This document shows positions 21,362 to 32,042 of a stretch of DNA of 64,000 nucleotides, one piece after another (position 1 is the first letter of the stretch; every line of letters begins with the position of its first letter). The position numbers were made by a program, and so were the translations under genes. The stretch is from Altimarinus sp041659565. GTDB lineage: Bacteria > Patescibacteriota > Gracilibacteria > BD1-5 > UBA6164. The DNA is taken from the NCBI GenBank assembly GCA_041659565.1, contig JBAZXZ010000001.1, positions 124,001 to 188,000 of the forward strand. The letters are read 5' to 3'. The notes under the pieces are model-generated. The model was not told the origin of the DNA and did not search any database. It worked only from the letters and a program-made list of their open reading frames with translations.

Positions 21362-22651
21362 ATGAAATCCATTATACTTAAGATAGTTATCTTCATTTTT
21401 GCTTTATTTATAATACATTCTATATTTTCAGCATTTATTCCCATTGATACTGTTTTTAATGATATAAATAAAGATTATAAATATTTTAATGAACTTCAAG
21501 AATTATATAATAAACAAGTCTTTTATCCTGATGAAAGTGGTAAATTTAACCCAAATAAAATACTTACTAGGGATGAATTTGTAAGTGCTGTTATGGAAAC
21601 TAGCTGTAATAAATGTACAAAACCAAATGCTTCAATAGAAATTATAGATAAATATAAAAATTCAGCTCCATTTTTTGATGTACTTGATTCTAATAATTAT
21701 TCATATTGTATATCTTTAGCAAATGATAAGAATTATATTGATTCATATTCAAAATGATACAAATGTGATGATTGAACTGTTAGTGCAGATAAAATACCTT
21801 TTTGTCCAAATAATTATGTAAGTTTAGAAGAAGCTGTATCAATAATACTTAGAAATTCAAATTTATTTTCAGTTGAAGATAATAATTCTGTATTAGCAGA
21901 TATTGCTAATTGAAAAATTACAGAAAAATTAGCAGATGATGTTGGAGCTAAAAATATAGATTGAAGCACTTATAAATATTATTGATATATAAAAAAAGCT
22001 TTAGAATATTCTATTGAAGAATATGATAGTTTATGAAATAAAAAAGTATACAAATTAATTGATTTAAGTAATTGAAAAGTTTATCCACAAAAGTTGATAA
22101 CTAAAGAAAAATTTTTAAAAATGGCTTATATAGCTTCAAAAACAAATAGTTGTCAAAATATTGTTGAAAAAAATTTAACAAATTTGGATTGAAAAACTTG
22201 AACTGAATCAGTTGTTTCAACCGAAACAACTGATTCAAATTGTGAAGATAAAGATAGTGATAATGATTGAATTAATGATTGTGATGATTTATGTCCAGAT
22301 ATATATTGAAAAACTATAAATAAATGATGTCCTATATATGATTTATGTAATAGTGATTGTACTTGTTCTAACTGAAGAATTTGTACTTTGAGTAATAAAT
22401 CTCTTTGTGGAATTAAATGAGTTTGTGTAGATGATACTAGTAAAGTTAATGATAATAATAAAACAAACGATTGTCTTGAAAAATATAATTCAAGAAAAAT
22501 TTATGGTAATGTAGTTTGTAATTCTTGTCCTTGTATAAATTTTATAGATTTTACAAGTAATATAAGAAAATGCGATTATCTATTCCCTGCTATCACTTCT
22601 ACTGGTAGTAATCAAATTTATTCAGCTTGAACATTTTTTGAAGTGAAATAA
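21362..22651 (+). CDS. Exported SLH-domain protein with thrombospondin type 3-like Ca2+ repeats
   Basis: A 429-residue protein. A signal peptide covers residues 1-25 (KIVIFIFALFIIHSIFSAF). SLH-like repeats (KILTRDEFVSAVME near 67, then YVSLEEAVSIILR and LITKEKFLKMAYIAS) cover about 50-270. A Ca2+-binding segment DKDSDNDGINDCDDLCPD (near 300) follows, then a Cys-rich tail with CNSDCTCSNGRICTLS and CNSCPCINF, probably disulphide-bonded outside the cell. It lies alone between the promoter region at 21146-21361 and a bidirectional terminator. It is most likely a cell-surface structural or adhesion protein, and the Cys-rich tail is not a family I know. Confidence 0.8.
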
Positions 22652-22664
22652 AATAAGTTTTTTA

Positions 22665-22703
22665 TAAAAAATACCTGAATAAAAAATTTATTCAGGTATT
22701 TTT
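22665..22703. terminator. Bidirectional terminator, SLH protein/RND pump
   Basis: AAAAATACCTGAATAAA pairs with TTTATTCAGGTATTTTT over a short loop. It is shared by the convergent genes ending at 22651 (plus) and 22717 (minus). Confidence 0.85.
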
Positions 22704-22716
22704 AGTATTTATATTT

Positions 22717-25700
22717 TTAACAATGATTTTTTTCTATATCACATTCCCAATTATCTTTTTGACTATCAAAATAAAATATAGGAATAGCAATTAGTGTAAG
22801 TATAGCTGAAGCTCAAAGTCAACAAACTATACTCCAAGCAAGTCAGCTCCATACTGGATCTGAAGTTATTTTAATTGCTCAGAAAATTGCTGAAATAGAA
22901 GTAAGCATAATTGGCATAAATCTGATATATCAAGCTTCTATTATTGCCATTTCTAATGTCCATCATCTGGATTTTAATATTTGAATATAATCTATTAAAA
23001 GTATCGCATTTCATACTACTATTCAAGCTAGACTTATAACTCATATCATTCCAGTTGCATTAAAATATTCATTTTTAAGTAGATACAATATACTAAATCA
23101 AGGAAATATACCGAAGAATCAAAGTAAGAAAGGTAACATTACAATTCAAGCTATTTTAAAACTTTTGAATTGTCAAACAATTAAGAAATATATTGCTAGT
23201 AAAGCTAAAATCATAGCTGTTCATAAATCTCTAAATGTGTCCATAGTAAGTTTCCATTCTCAATCCCATTCTATTTTATATGTTTTTCAATCTTTTAATC
23301 ATTCAAAAGTTAAATCATAAAATGAAGAATCAACTAGACGATAATCTTTTCATAAAAATTCATCACTTTTAAAAATAGAAAATAGTTTTATTATAGGATA
23401 AACTACAGAATTATTTCACATTTCAGCATATATATAGTTTGTTTCTTTTCTATTGTCTGTATTTATTTCATCATTTAAAAATGTTAATTTTTTTCTTGAT
23501 ATACTATTTAATGGGATTTGTTGTCAATTATTGTTTGTAAAAGTAATATTATCAAATAGATTTAAAGTATCAGATTGAGTTTGTTTAACTCATAAAACTA
23601 TATTTGTTGATTCTAAAGAGGCAGAATTTTTTATTAAACTAATAGGAATAGAATTGGTTGCTATTCTTATGCTATTTGCTACTTGTTCAATAGTTAATCC
23701 AGATTTTTTAAGAGAATAATTATCTATATTTAGCTCTACTTTTTTATAAGTTGTAGAAAGTGAATTTCCTAAGTCTACAATATCATATTTTTTACTTATT
23801 CATTCTACAGTTTTATAAACTTTTTGAGTAAATTCATCTCTTTGTTTTTGAGTTAAATCAGTTCATGATAATTTCATCAGAAATGTTGCTCTAACTGGTG
23901 GTCCTGGAGGATCTTCAAGTAATCTCAATCTTATATCATTATATTTTGATTTTAAATATTTTTCAAGAATTGGTCTAAGTTGTATAGCATAAGCTTCTGA
24001 TTTAATCCTATCTTCATTTGTATGCTTTGAAATCAGATTTATCCTTGTAGATAATTGGTATGATTCCATTCTATTACTTCCTCATCTAAATAAATTTGCA
24101 AAATCAGGAGGTAGAGCTAATCAAATAGTAGATGAAATATTATCAACTACATTAAGATTTGTAGGAATACTACAATTACTTTCTTTGTCATCGTGAACGG
24201 AGTGTAGCGATCCAGTTTTCTCACTAATTCATTGTTTACTGGATTGCTTCGTTTCACTCGCAATGACACCATCACATCATAATAAAAATTTTTCTAAATC
24301 TTTTTCAATTTCAAGCATCTTTTCAATACTTGTTCATCTAGGTCAATCCACCCAAAGGTAAACTTGATCTTGGTTAGATTTTGGAAGCATACGAGCTTTA
24401 AATACTCCAAAATAAATTGGTAAAATTACTATTAATACAAGTGATACCCAAAATGTTATTTTAAATATTTTTCTTTTTTTATTTGATTTTATATCATGGT
24501 TGATAAAATATTTCATTATTTTTACATAGATTTTTCTTACATCAAACTTCCATTGTTTTTTTATTTTATGATTATTTTCTCATTCTATTAAATCTTTTGT
24601 AGTCAAATAACTAACAAATGGATTTATTGAAAAAGCTATTACTATAGATAAAAGTAGTGAAACTATTCAATATTTTGGAATTGGTCACATATATTCTCCC
24701 ATCATTCATGTTACTGCAAACATTCAAGCAAATGCTAATACTTTTGTGATTGTAGAAAGTATAACACCTGGTCAAACTTCATTTACAGCTGTTAATATAG
24801 CTTGTAATTTTGTTTGTCAGGTTTCAGCTCTTTCTTCTAAATGTCTATGCATATTTTCAACTACTACTATACTATCATCAACAAGCATTCAAATTATTAA
24901 AATCAATGCAAAAAGAGTAATTCTATTGATATTATCTCCTGATAAGTAAGCAAAAAGAAATACTAAAGATAATATTAAAGGAATTGAAGTAGCTGTATTT
25001 AAAGCATTTTTAGCTCATAAAAATATAATTAGAATTACAATTACTATAACAATAGATAAAATCAAATCTCTTATTAATTCACTTGTAGCAAGACTTGCTT
25101 TTTCTCATTCATTTTGAATTGTTTTAATTTCAATATTTTTAGGTAATTTTTCTTTGATTTCTTCTAAGCGTTTTTCTATATTTCAAGTTACAAATACAGC
25201 ATTTGTTCAGATTTGTTTTCATACTCATAAAAATACTACTTCATTTCATAGATTATTTTTTTCACTATAGATTGAGTATTTATCTATTTTTTTTGTTCCA
25301 TATTTTATTTTTCCTATATCTTCAAGGTAAATATCGCTTCAATTATAACTTGCAACTAATAGTTTTTGTAATTTATTTATATTATTTAGGTTTGAAGTGA
25401 TTTCTACAAAAGTTTTTTCTTCTTTTGAATTATCTATGCTTCAAATAGGAAATGAAATATCATTTTTCTTTAATACATCATACACCTGTAGTATATCAAT
25501 ATTTTTTGCTTGTAATTTATCTAAATCTAATTCTATAAAAATATCATTATTAATTCAACCAATTATATCAAGAGTTGTAACATTTGGAATAACTTTAAAT
25601 TCATTTTTTATGATATTTGCAATTTGTCTCAGATAAATATATCTTTCTTGGTTTGTAAGCTCTAATTTATCAGATTTTTTTAAACTAATTGCATAAGTAA

Positions 25701-26121
25701 TTTGAGGTAATTCATCTGGATCTATTGTTTTTATAACTGGTATAGAAACTCAAATTGGTTTTAAATCTAGATTTTGAGCCAATTTTTGAAGTAATCTAAT
25801 TTTAGCTTTTTCTTTATCAACTCAAACCTTAAATTTTACCATAACTCAAACAAAATTTTCTCTTGAAGTAGAAAAAACTTCATCAATTCATTCTATCTCC
25901 ATAATTTTATTTTCTAGTTCAGAAGTTACCAATGTCTTTACATCTTCTGAATTAAGACCTGGAGATTCAACATAAACCTGAAAAGCAGGTACTATAATTG
26001 TAGGATTATATTGTTTTGGTATAATTATATAACTTCAAATTCAACTCAATAAAATAACTAAAATCAAAACAAAAGTTAATTTAGTATTTTTAATAAAGAA
26101 TTCTGCAATTTTTGAAAACAT
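22717..26121 (-). CDS. RND-family efflux permease (AcrB/MexB/HAE1 type)
   Basis: A 1134-residue inner-membrane pump driven by the proton gradient. The start FFIKNTKLTFVLILVILLSG is TM1 and NPTIIVPAFQVYVESPG is the porter entry. Membrane helices TM2-6 lie near 350-530, with the proton-relay motif GMLVDDSIVVVENMHRHLEE in TM4, and TM8-12 near 950-1120 with GIVVGNAILLID. An in-frame palindromic repeat (24187-24268) adds about 28 residues near 618-645, in the second porter region. It lies 17 bases after the adaptor gene and downstream of a TetR-type regulator. An outer-membrane partner is not seen, and none would be expected in a cell with a single membrane. Confidence 0.92.
24187..24268. repeat. 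Palindromic repeat inside the RND pump gene
   Basis: Arms of about 30 bases, starting TGTCATCGTGAACGGAG and ending CACTCGCAATGACA, pair imperfectly around a 22-base centre. It is translated as GVIASETKQSS...SLHSVHDD, a peptide typical of the GTCATTGCGAGCGAAG repeats of many bacteria. GC content and codon choice (GCG, ACG, TCG, GTC) differ sharply from the flanks, which marks it as an insertion. Confidence 0.85.
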
Positions 26122-26138
26122 AGGTTTTTAATTAATAA

Positions 26139-28049
26139 TTATTCTAACACCTCTCAATCAAATAGATTTTCTTTTCAATCAGTTATTATTTCTTCTCAAG
26201 GCAGTAATCACTCTACTAAAGAAAATTCATTGTTTTGTTTTAATATTTTTATTTGTCTAAACTCTATTATTTTTCAAAGCTTTTTATCAGTTTTAATAAT
26301 ATATACTCAAGGAATCATATATTTTTCTATAATAGAATTGTTTTGTATAAAAATTCAGTTTTGACTTTGATCATTTATATAAAGTTTTGCAATACTTCAA
26401 ATTATTATATTTTTTGGATCAAGTAATGAGATTTCTATTTTTGTTTTTTTAGTTATTTCATTTTTTATTGGAAATATTGTTTTTATAATTCAATCTTTAA
26501 ATCAATCAGTTCATTCTATTGAAGTATTTACTTTATCTCATAATTTTATTTTAGATAATGTATTATCGGGTATCTCAAAAGTTATTTTTATATCTTTATT
26601 ATCAGATATCTCAACTATTGGCATACTTGGAACAATTACCTGTCACACTTCAACGAATTTTTTTGTTATAACTCAAGATATAGGAGATCTTACTATTGAA
26701 TTATTTATACTAACTAAACTTAAATCTTTTCATATTTCAATTTTAGTTGTTTCTAAATCTAATTCACTTAATTTAGCATTTTTATTTGTTTCTATACTTG
26801 CTCTATTTTTATTTAATTCATTCAATTTTTCACTTGCTTCTTTTGTTTTTATTTCTACATCAGTTATTTTTAAATTATTTCACTCTACAGCTTGTTCATA
26901 ATTTTTTGTAATTGTATCTAAATTATTGTTAGCTAAATCAACTTTTTTTTGTAATAAAGTTAATGCTTTTTCTTTTTCACTATTAAAGCTATCTATACTT
27001 TGTTTAATTCATTTAAGTCATAATATATAATCTCAACTTACAGTTATAAGTGCGCTTTCTATATTATTTCAAAAATTAGAAATAGTTTGTTTATGTCAGT
27101 TTATTATATTTTGTGAAAAAGTTGGTTCATTGGCAATTGAATTATCAACAGTTTCATAAAGATCTTTTAAAAAATCTCTTAATTTATTATTGAAATTTTC
27201 TCAAATTACCAATGTACTTTCAATTTCTTCTTTACTAGGGTCTTTATTTAAAATAGTAGTTTCATAAATATTTTTATAATTTAAATAATCTTTATAAACT
27301 TCAGAAAATTTATTTATTACATCATTTTTTTGATTTGTATTTTTTGCTCATAAAAAATCTTGAAAAACATCATTATTATCATCATTTGTTGGATTTATAA
27401 CTCATAAAAGTTGATCTGCAAACTTTACAGTATTTGTATCAATTATCATTGAAGAAGTTATTGCATTTTTAGCATTTGAATATAGGTTTTTTTCTTTTGT
27501 ATCAAAAACCAATTTAGTTTGTTCTAGTTCTATTTTTGTTGTTTCTAAAGCATTTTTTGTAGTTTCAATTTGAGAATTTATTGAAGCTAAGTCTTTATCT
27601 TTTATATTTTTTGTTAAAGATAATATATTATTTGCTCAATTTAGATTTATATTTATTTGATTTTCAAGTGATTTTGTTACATCTATTTGGCTATCATAGG
27701 TTTTTGATACAGCATTTTTTAGATTTTGCATTTGCAAAAGCATATTTTCTTGGTTTGCAAGAGATGTACTACCTTCAGCATTATCAAATCTAGCAATTAT
27801 ATCTCAAACATTTACTCTATCACCTTCTTTTACATAAATCTCTCTAATTAATCATCATTGTTTTGTTCAAAGTTGAGTTTTTATATTACTTTCAACATAT
27901 CATACAAAATTGTCTTCTAGATTTATGCTACCTGAAGCAACTTTTGTTGTTTTATAGTACTTTACTAATTTTTCTTCTTGTTTATCACATGAAACTAATG
28001 AAAAAGTAAAGATAATCAATGTAAGTATAGTAATAATTTTTTTTATCAT
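26139..28049 (-). CDS. RND efflux periplasmic adaptor, lipoprotein (HlyD/MFP type)
   Basis: A 636-residue adaptor. The lipoprotein signal is MIKKIITILTLIIFTFSLVSC (lipobox LVSC, lipidation at Cys21 by Lgt). The first biotinyl-lipoyl half is TKQGGLIREIYVKEGDRVNV (near 62), then a coiled-coil of about 350 residues, much longer than in AcrA, then the second half SPISGVITKKFVEVGQVIVP (near 480) and a beta-barrel domain. The long hairpin suggests it spans a thick cell wall. It is in one operon with the permease and the TetR regulator upstream. Confidence 0.9.
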
Positions 28050-28087
28050 AATTTGTATTATTAAGGTTATTAAAAATTAATTTTTTC

Positions 28088-28179
28088 TGTCATACTGAGT
28101 GTAACGAAGTATCCCTTAAACCCGAATAAATACACTAAACATCTCTTAAGGGATTCTTCGCTAATCGCTCAGAATGACA
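28088..28179. repeat. Dispersed palindromic repeat (TGTCAT...ATGACA family)
   Basis: A 92-base element between the adaptor and the TetR gene. The outer arms are TGTCATACTGAG and CTCAGAATGACA; the inner parts ACGAAG...TCCCTTAA and TTAAGGGATTCTTCG also pair. It is close kin of 57365-57455. It may fold into a long hairpin in the tetR-adaptor transcript. Confidence 0.85.
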
Positions 28180-28196
28180 ATTATTCAGTTATTTCG

Positions 28197-28715
28197 CTAT
28201 TTTTTAAATAATTCATCAATTTCTAAAATAATTTTATCTAAATCAAAAGGACAATTTCAAAAAATACATTTTTTCTTTGATATATTTTCTAGTATAGAAA
28301 GCAATATAAATACTTTTTCTTGATTTAGTTTATATTTAGTACTAAAAGCTTCATATATTATAACAAAAATTGTATTTTGCATATCTGAAACCATTTCTTT
28401 TAATTTTTGATTTTCACAGTATCAATTTTGACTTATCAATGAAAATATATTTTTACTTTTAAATGGAAAATATATAAATTCATTAATAAACTTTTTAAAA
28501 TCATTATTATTTGTTATTTTTTGTATAAAATTTAGATAATTTTCAAAAGAATAACTTATTAATTCCTCTTGAAGCTTATCTTTTGAAGGAAAATAATAAT
28601 ATAGGGATGATTTTTTTATTTTTAATGTATTTGCTAATTCTTGCATACTCACTTCTTTAAAAGTTTTATCAAAGAATATAGGTTCAATTATTTTTAAAAC
28701 TTCATTTTTTTCCAT
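28197..28715 (-). CDS. TetR/AcrR-family transcriptional regulator
   Basis: A 172-residue repressor. The N-terminal helix-turn-helix is VSMQELANTLKIKKSSLYYYFPSKDKLQEEL (residues 22-52), the standard TetR DNA-binding pattern with YYYFPSKDKL. The C-terminal ligand domain is helical and contains KKKCIFGNCPFDLD. It reads in the same direction as the RND adaptor and permease, so it probably represses the whole unit and itself through the operator at 28733. The inducer is unknown; drug or lipid-like pump substrates are usual for this arrangement. Confidence 0.9.
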
Positions 28716-28732
28716 ATTTTTTATTTTTATAA

Positions 28733-28785
28733 ATCTACCTAACGATTGGTAGGTGATAATATATAGATTTTTTTATTGTTGTCAA
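28733..28785 (-). promoter_or_regulatory. Promoter and palindromic operator of the tetR-RND unit
   Basis: Minus strand TTGACA (28780-28785), 18 bases, TATTAT (28756-28761). Directly downstream of the -10 box lies the inverted repeat CTACC-8-GGTAG (28735-28752; the whole reads CTACCTAACGATTGGTAG). A bound TetR dimer there would block the promoter, giving autorepression. The site is also 126 bases upstream of the divergent permease gene at 28878. Confidence 0.75.
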
Positions 28786-28877
28786 ATTTTTGTAAAAGAA
28801 AATAATTTGCAAAAATTTAAAAAAGAGTAAAATCAGTTCTAACTTAATAGGAATATCTAATTAATTACAGATAAAAT

Positions 28878-30017
28878 ATGAAAAGAATAGAAGTGAAACA
28901 GATCTCTAAAATGTTTTTAACTAAGAAATTTTTAAAAAAAATAACTGCATACTTAGGTTTAATTCTATTTTTCTATATATTTTATGATTTTCTATTTATT
29001 TTCTTTTTGACTTTTATTTTTGCTTACCTATTCTCATCTTTGGGTGATTTTTTAAAAATAAAAGTAGATTTAATAATCGATAGATTTGTGTCAAAAAATA
29101 AAGTAAGAAAAATATTTAAAAAAATGATTTCACTAAATGCTTTAATATTAATAGAATATCTTATTTTTATATTTCTAATAATTTTTACTCTATCAAATTT
29201 ACTACCTAAAATAGTAAATGAACTTACTAGTTTACCTGAAAAAGTACCATTTATAAAAAATGAAGTTGATAATATTGTTACAAAATTACAAGACTTAATC
29301 GCTTTTAATAGTGAATTATGATGAAGTATTACACAAGTAGTAAATACTCAAGATATAAATATATTTTTTGATATTTTTAATAAAATAAAATCTGCTGGTT
29401 TTATATTTTTAAAGATAGTTTTATCTTTATTACTTAGTTATATTTTTATTGTTGATCAAGATAAATTAAAACAATATTTTTTATGAATAAAAAAATCTAA
29501 TTTTTCATTTTTTTATTATGAATATGCTGATTTCTTTGAAAGAATAGTAAAAAGTTTTTGAATTATATTTAAAGCTCAATCTTTAATTGCATTAACCAAT
29601 ACAGTATTAACAGCAATTGGATTATATATGATTTGAATTATATTTAATGGTGCTTTCTTTCCATATTTTATTACATTGATAATTATTGTATTTATTTGTT
29701 GATTTATACCTGTTTTAGGTACTTTTTTATCATCAATACCAATTTTGTTTATAGGTTATAATTTATGATGAATTAATATAACTATTGCCCTAGTTTGACT
29801 AGTTACTGCTGTTCATCTAATTGAAGCATATTACCTTAATCCAAAAATAGTTTCAAATTTTTTAAATATACCTGTGTCATTAACTTTTGTCATATTGATA
29901 GTTTCAGAACATTTATTTTGAATTGCATGACTTTTAATTTGAGTAAGTTTATTTTACTTTTTAGAATGACTTTTAAAAGATGCTGATGAATGAATAGATG
30001 AAATAAATTGAAAATAA
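28878..30017 (+). CDS. AI-2E transporter (PerM) family permease
   Basis: A 379-residue membrane protein with seven to eight helices. The layout matches the AI-2E/PerM family: an N-terminal helix pair (about 26-66), a soluble amphipathic part with LLPKIVNELTSLPEKVPFIK (near 110), and the C-terminal block CGFIPVLGTFLSSIPI (near 278) and HLIEAYYLNPKIV (near 315), with the conserved Pro and Asn. Substrates differ widely in this family and cannot be inferred. It diverges from the TetR unit. The first residues contain a possible alternative start (ATG at codon 12). Confidence 0.88.
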
Positions 30018-30055
30018 ATATTGTTTAAGTTAATAAAGTTTTAAAGTAATATTAT

Positions 30056-30820
30056 ATGAATAATATAGAAATTGCATTACTAGTTGAGAATTGAGTTTGT
30101 GATGTGAATTTATTATGAGAGTGGTGAATGTCAATGTACATAAAATATAAAGATTATGAATTCTTATTTGATACTTGAGCTACTTGAATTTTCATAGAAA
30201 ATTCAAAAAAAATGTGAATAGATTTAAGTAAAATAGAACTAATAGTTTTATCACATCATCATGATGATCATGTATGATGAATAATTAATACTAATTTTGC
30301 AGATAATAAATATATTTTGGCTCATAGTGAAGTATTTAAAAAAGTTTGAGAAAAAATAAAATGAAATTATAAAAAAATAATTTCAGATAATATCTATAAT
30401 ATCAGTGATGAAATATATTTTTTATGAGAAATTCCTAGAAAAACTAGGTTTGAGAAATGAAATTATTGAAAAGATAGTATGTTGGATGATACAGCATTAG
30501 CAATAAAAACTGACAAATGAGTAGTTGTTATCACTTGATGTTCACATTCTTGAATAGTAAATATTTGTGAATATGCAAAAAAAGTCACTGGTGAAAATAA
30601 AATCTATTGAGTTTTATGAGGATTTCATTTACTTGATTCATTTTGATGAATAGATGATCATAAAAAAGAGCAACTAAATGAAACAATAAATTATTTTAAA
30701 AAAGAAAATCCAAAGTATTTATATCCATTTCACTGTGTAGATTTCAATATATTATCAGAATTAAAAAATATATTTAATATAGAAAAATTATCAACTTGAA
30801 GTAAAATTGTATTAAAGTAA
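30056..30820 (+). CDS. Metallo-beta-lactamase-fold hydrolase (COG1237-like)
   Basis: A 254-residue cytoplasmic metallohydrolase. It has FLFDTGATG (near 36), the metal signature LSHHHDDHVGG (near 66), then VVVITGCSHSGIVNI (near 160) and GGFHLLDS (near 195). This set, with GCSHxG and GGFH, is characteristic of the COG1237 group that includes archaeal dihydropterin synthases (MptA-unrelated beta-RFAP-like annotation). The substrate is not determined. Glycines of DTG, HVGG and the final motifs are mostly TGA codons. It starts 38 bases after the permease and is probably co-transcribed with it. Confidence 0.85.
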
Positions 30821-30853
30821 TTATTATACCTAAATCATAATCTAAAGATAAAT

Positions 30854-30880
30854 TTGACATTTATTATTATGTAGTATAAA
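30854..30880 (+). promoter_or_regulatory. Promoter for the 342-residue gene
   Basis: TTGACA (30854-30859), 15 bases, TATAAA (30875-30880), 37 bases before ATG 30917. A frame shifted by two gives TAAACT at 17 bases. It is a reasonable sigma-70-type match. Confidence 0.55.
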
Positions 30881-30916
30881 CTATATTAACTTTGATTTTT
30901 ATAATTAATATTTTTT

Positions 30917-31945
30917 ATGCTAAATACTAGCACTAGGGACTCAATTCAAGAATATGCTGAAAATTGAAAAGTAAGTAAAAATATACAAGTTGAAATATGA
31001 CATATTTCTGTTTGACTTAATCAAAATGAAGAAGTAAAATATTGACAATTACAATGAGATTGAGAAAGAATAATACCTAAGTGATTGATTGAAAGTGTAT
31101 GTGATTGATTTGAGTTAGTAGATATATTAAATACTTGTAAAAAAGATGTTTGAATTGTATTATCCTTAAGTGATATTTATTGAGTATCAAAAAATGAAAG
31201 AGAAAAAATAAAATGAAAAATTTCTACTTTATCATGATTATGACAAATTTTTGAAAATATAGGTTTTGAAAAACAATTAATAGAATTTTATAAAGAATAT
31301 ATTGATAATGGTAGAATTATAGTTCAATCGAATTGAACTTCATCAATATATAATAAAATATCTCAAGTAAAGGAAAGATATCCAAGAAAATCTCCTGAAA
31401 CTATTTATTATGAAAAGGGATATATTTTATTTGATGTAATTACACATGGGTATCATTGACAAGTATTATACTCAAATTGATGTTTTAATAATTTAGATCC
31501 AGTTTTACAATATTGAATTCCTTTACTTTTATGAGAAGAATGAAAAACTCTAGCAACTCAATGTTGACCAACTGTTACTTGAATTCAAAGACAAATTTTA
31601 AAAGATTTTCCTACTGATATAATTACTGTAGATAATAAAAAAGATGGATGAATAAAAACAAAAAGTCTTAGATGACAAGAATTATTAAAAATTTTTTATT
31701 GAAAACAATCATGATTTTTAACTCCTAGTAAACTTTGAGAATTATCTTTATTACATAATCACAACTGAGATGATATTGAAAAACAACAGGATGATTATAA
31801 TACTTTTAAATCTATGTGTATAAATAAATTAATAGAATGATGATATGAAAGTGCAAAAATTTATTGAGAGAATGAACTTCTTTTTATTAAAAATAATAAA
31901 TCAAATATGTCTTGTAATTTATGAATCTGTAATTTGAATTCTTAA
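30917..31945 (+). CDS. Unrecognised 342-residue protein
   Basis: I do not recognise this protein. It is soluble and rich in glycine, about 30 of whose codons are TGA, and it opens MLNTSTRDSIQEYAENGKVS. Middle parts read VCDGFELVDILNTCKKDVGI, YYEKGYILFDVITHGYHGQV and TLATQCGPTVTGIQRQILKD. The end carries CNLGICNLNS, a CxxxxC pair, with more Cys at SNGCFN and SMCINK. Strand-helix alternation suggests an alpha/beta enzyme, but I see no nucleotide or metal motif I can name. It has its own promoter (30854) and precedes lysS by 97 bases in the same direction. TGA density is among the highest in the window. Confidence 0.7.
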
Positions 31946-32042
31946 CAAGATTAGTTATTTTAAAGTAATAAATTTGATAAAATTAAAATTTAAAGTATTA
32001 TAATATTATATAATATTTTTTTATTATTAACTATTAAAAACT

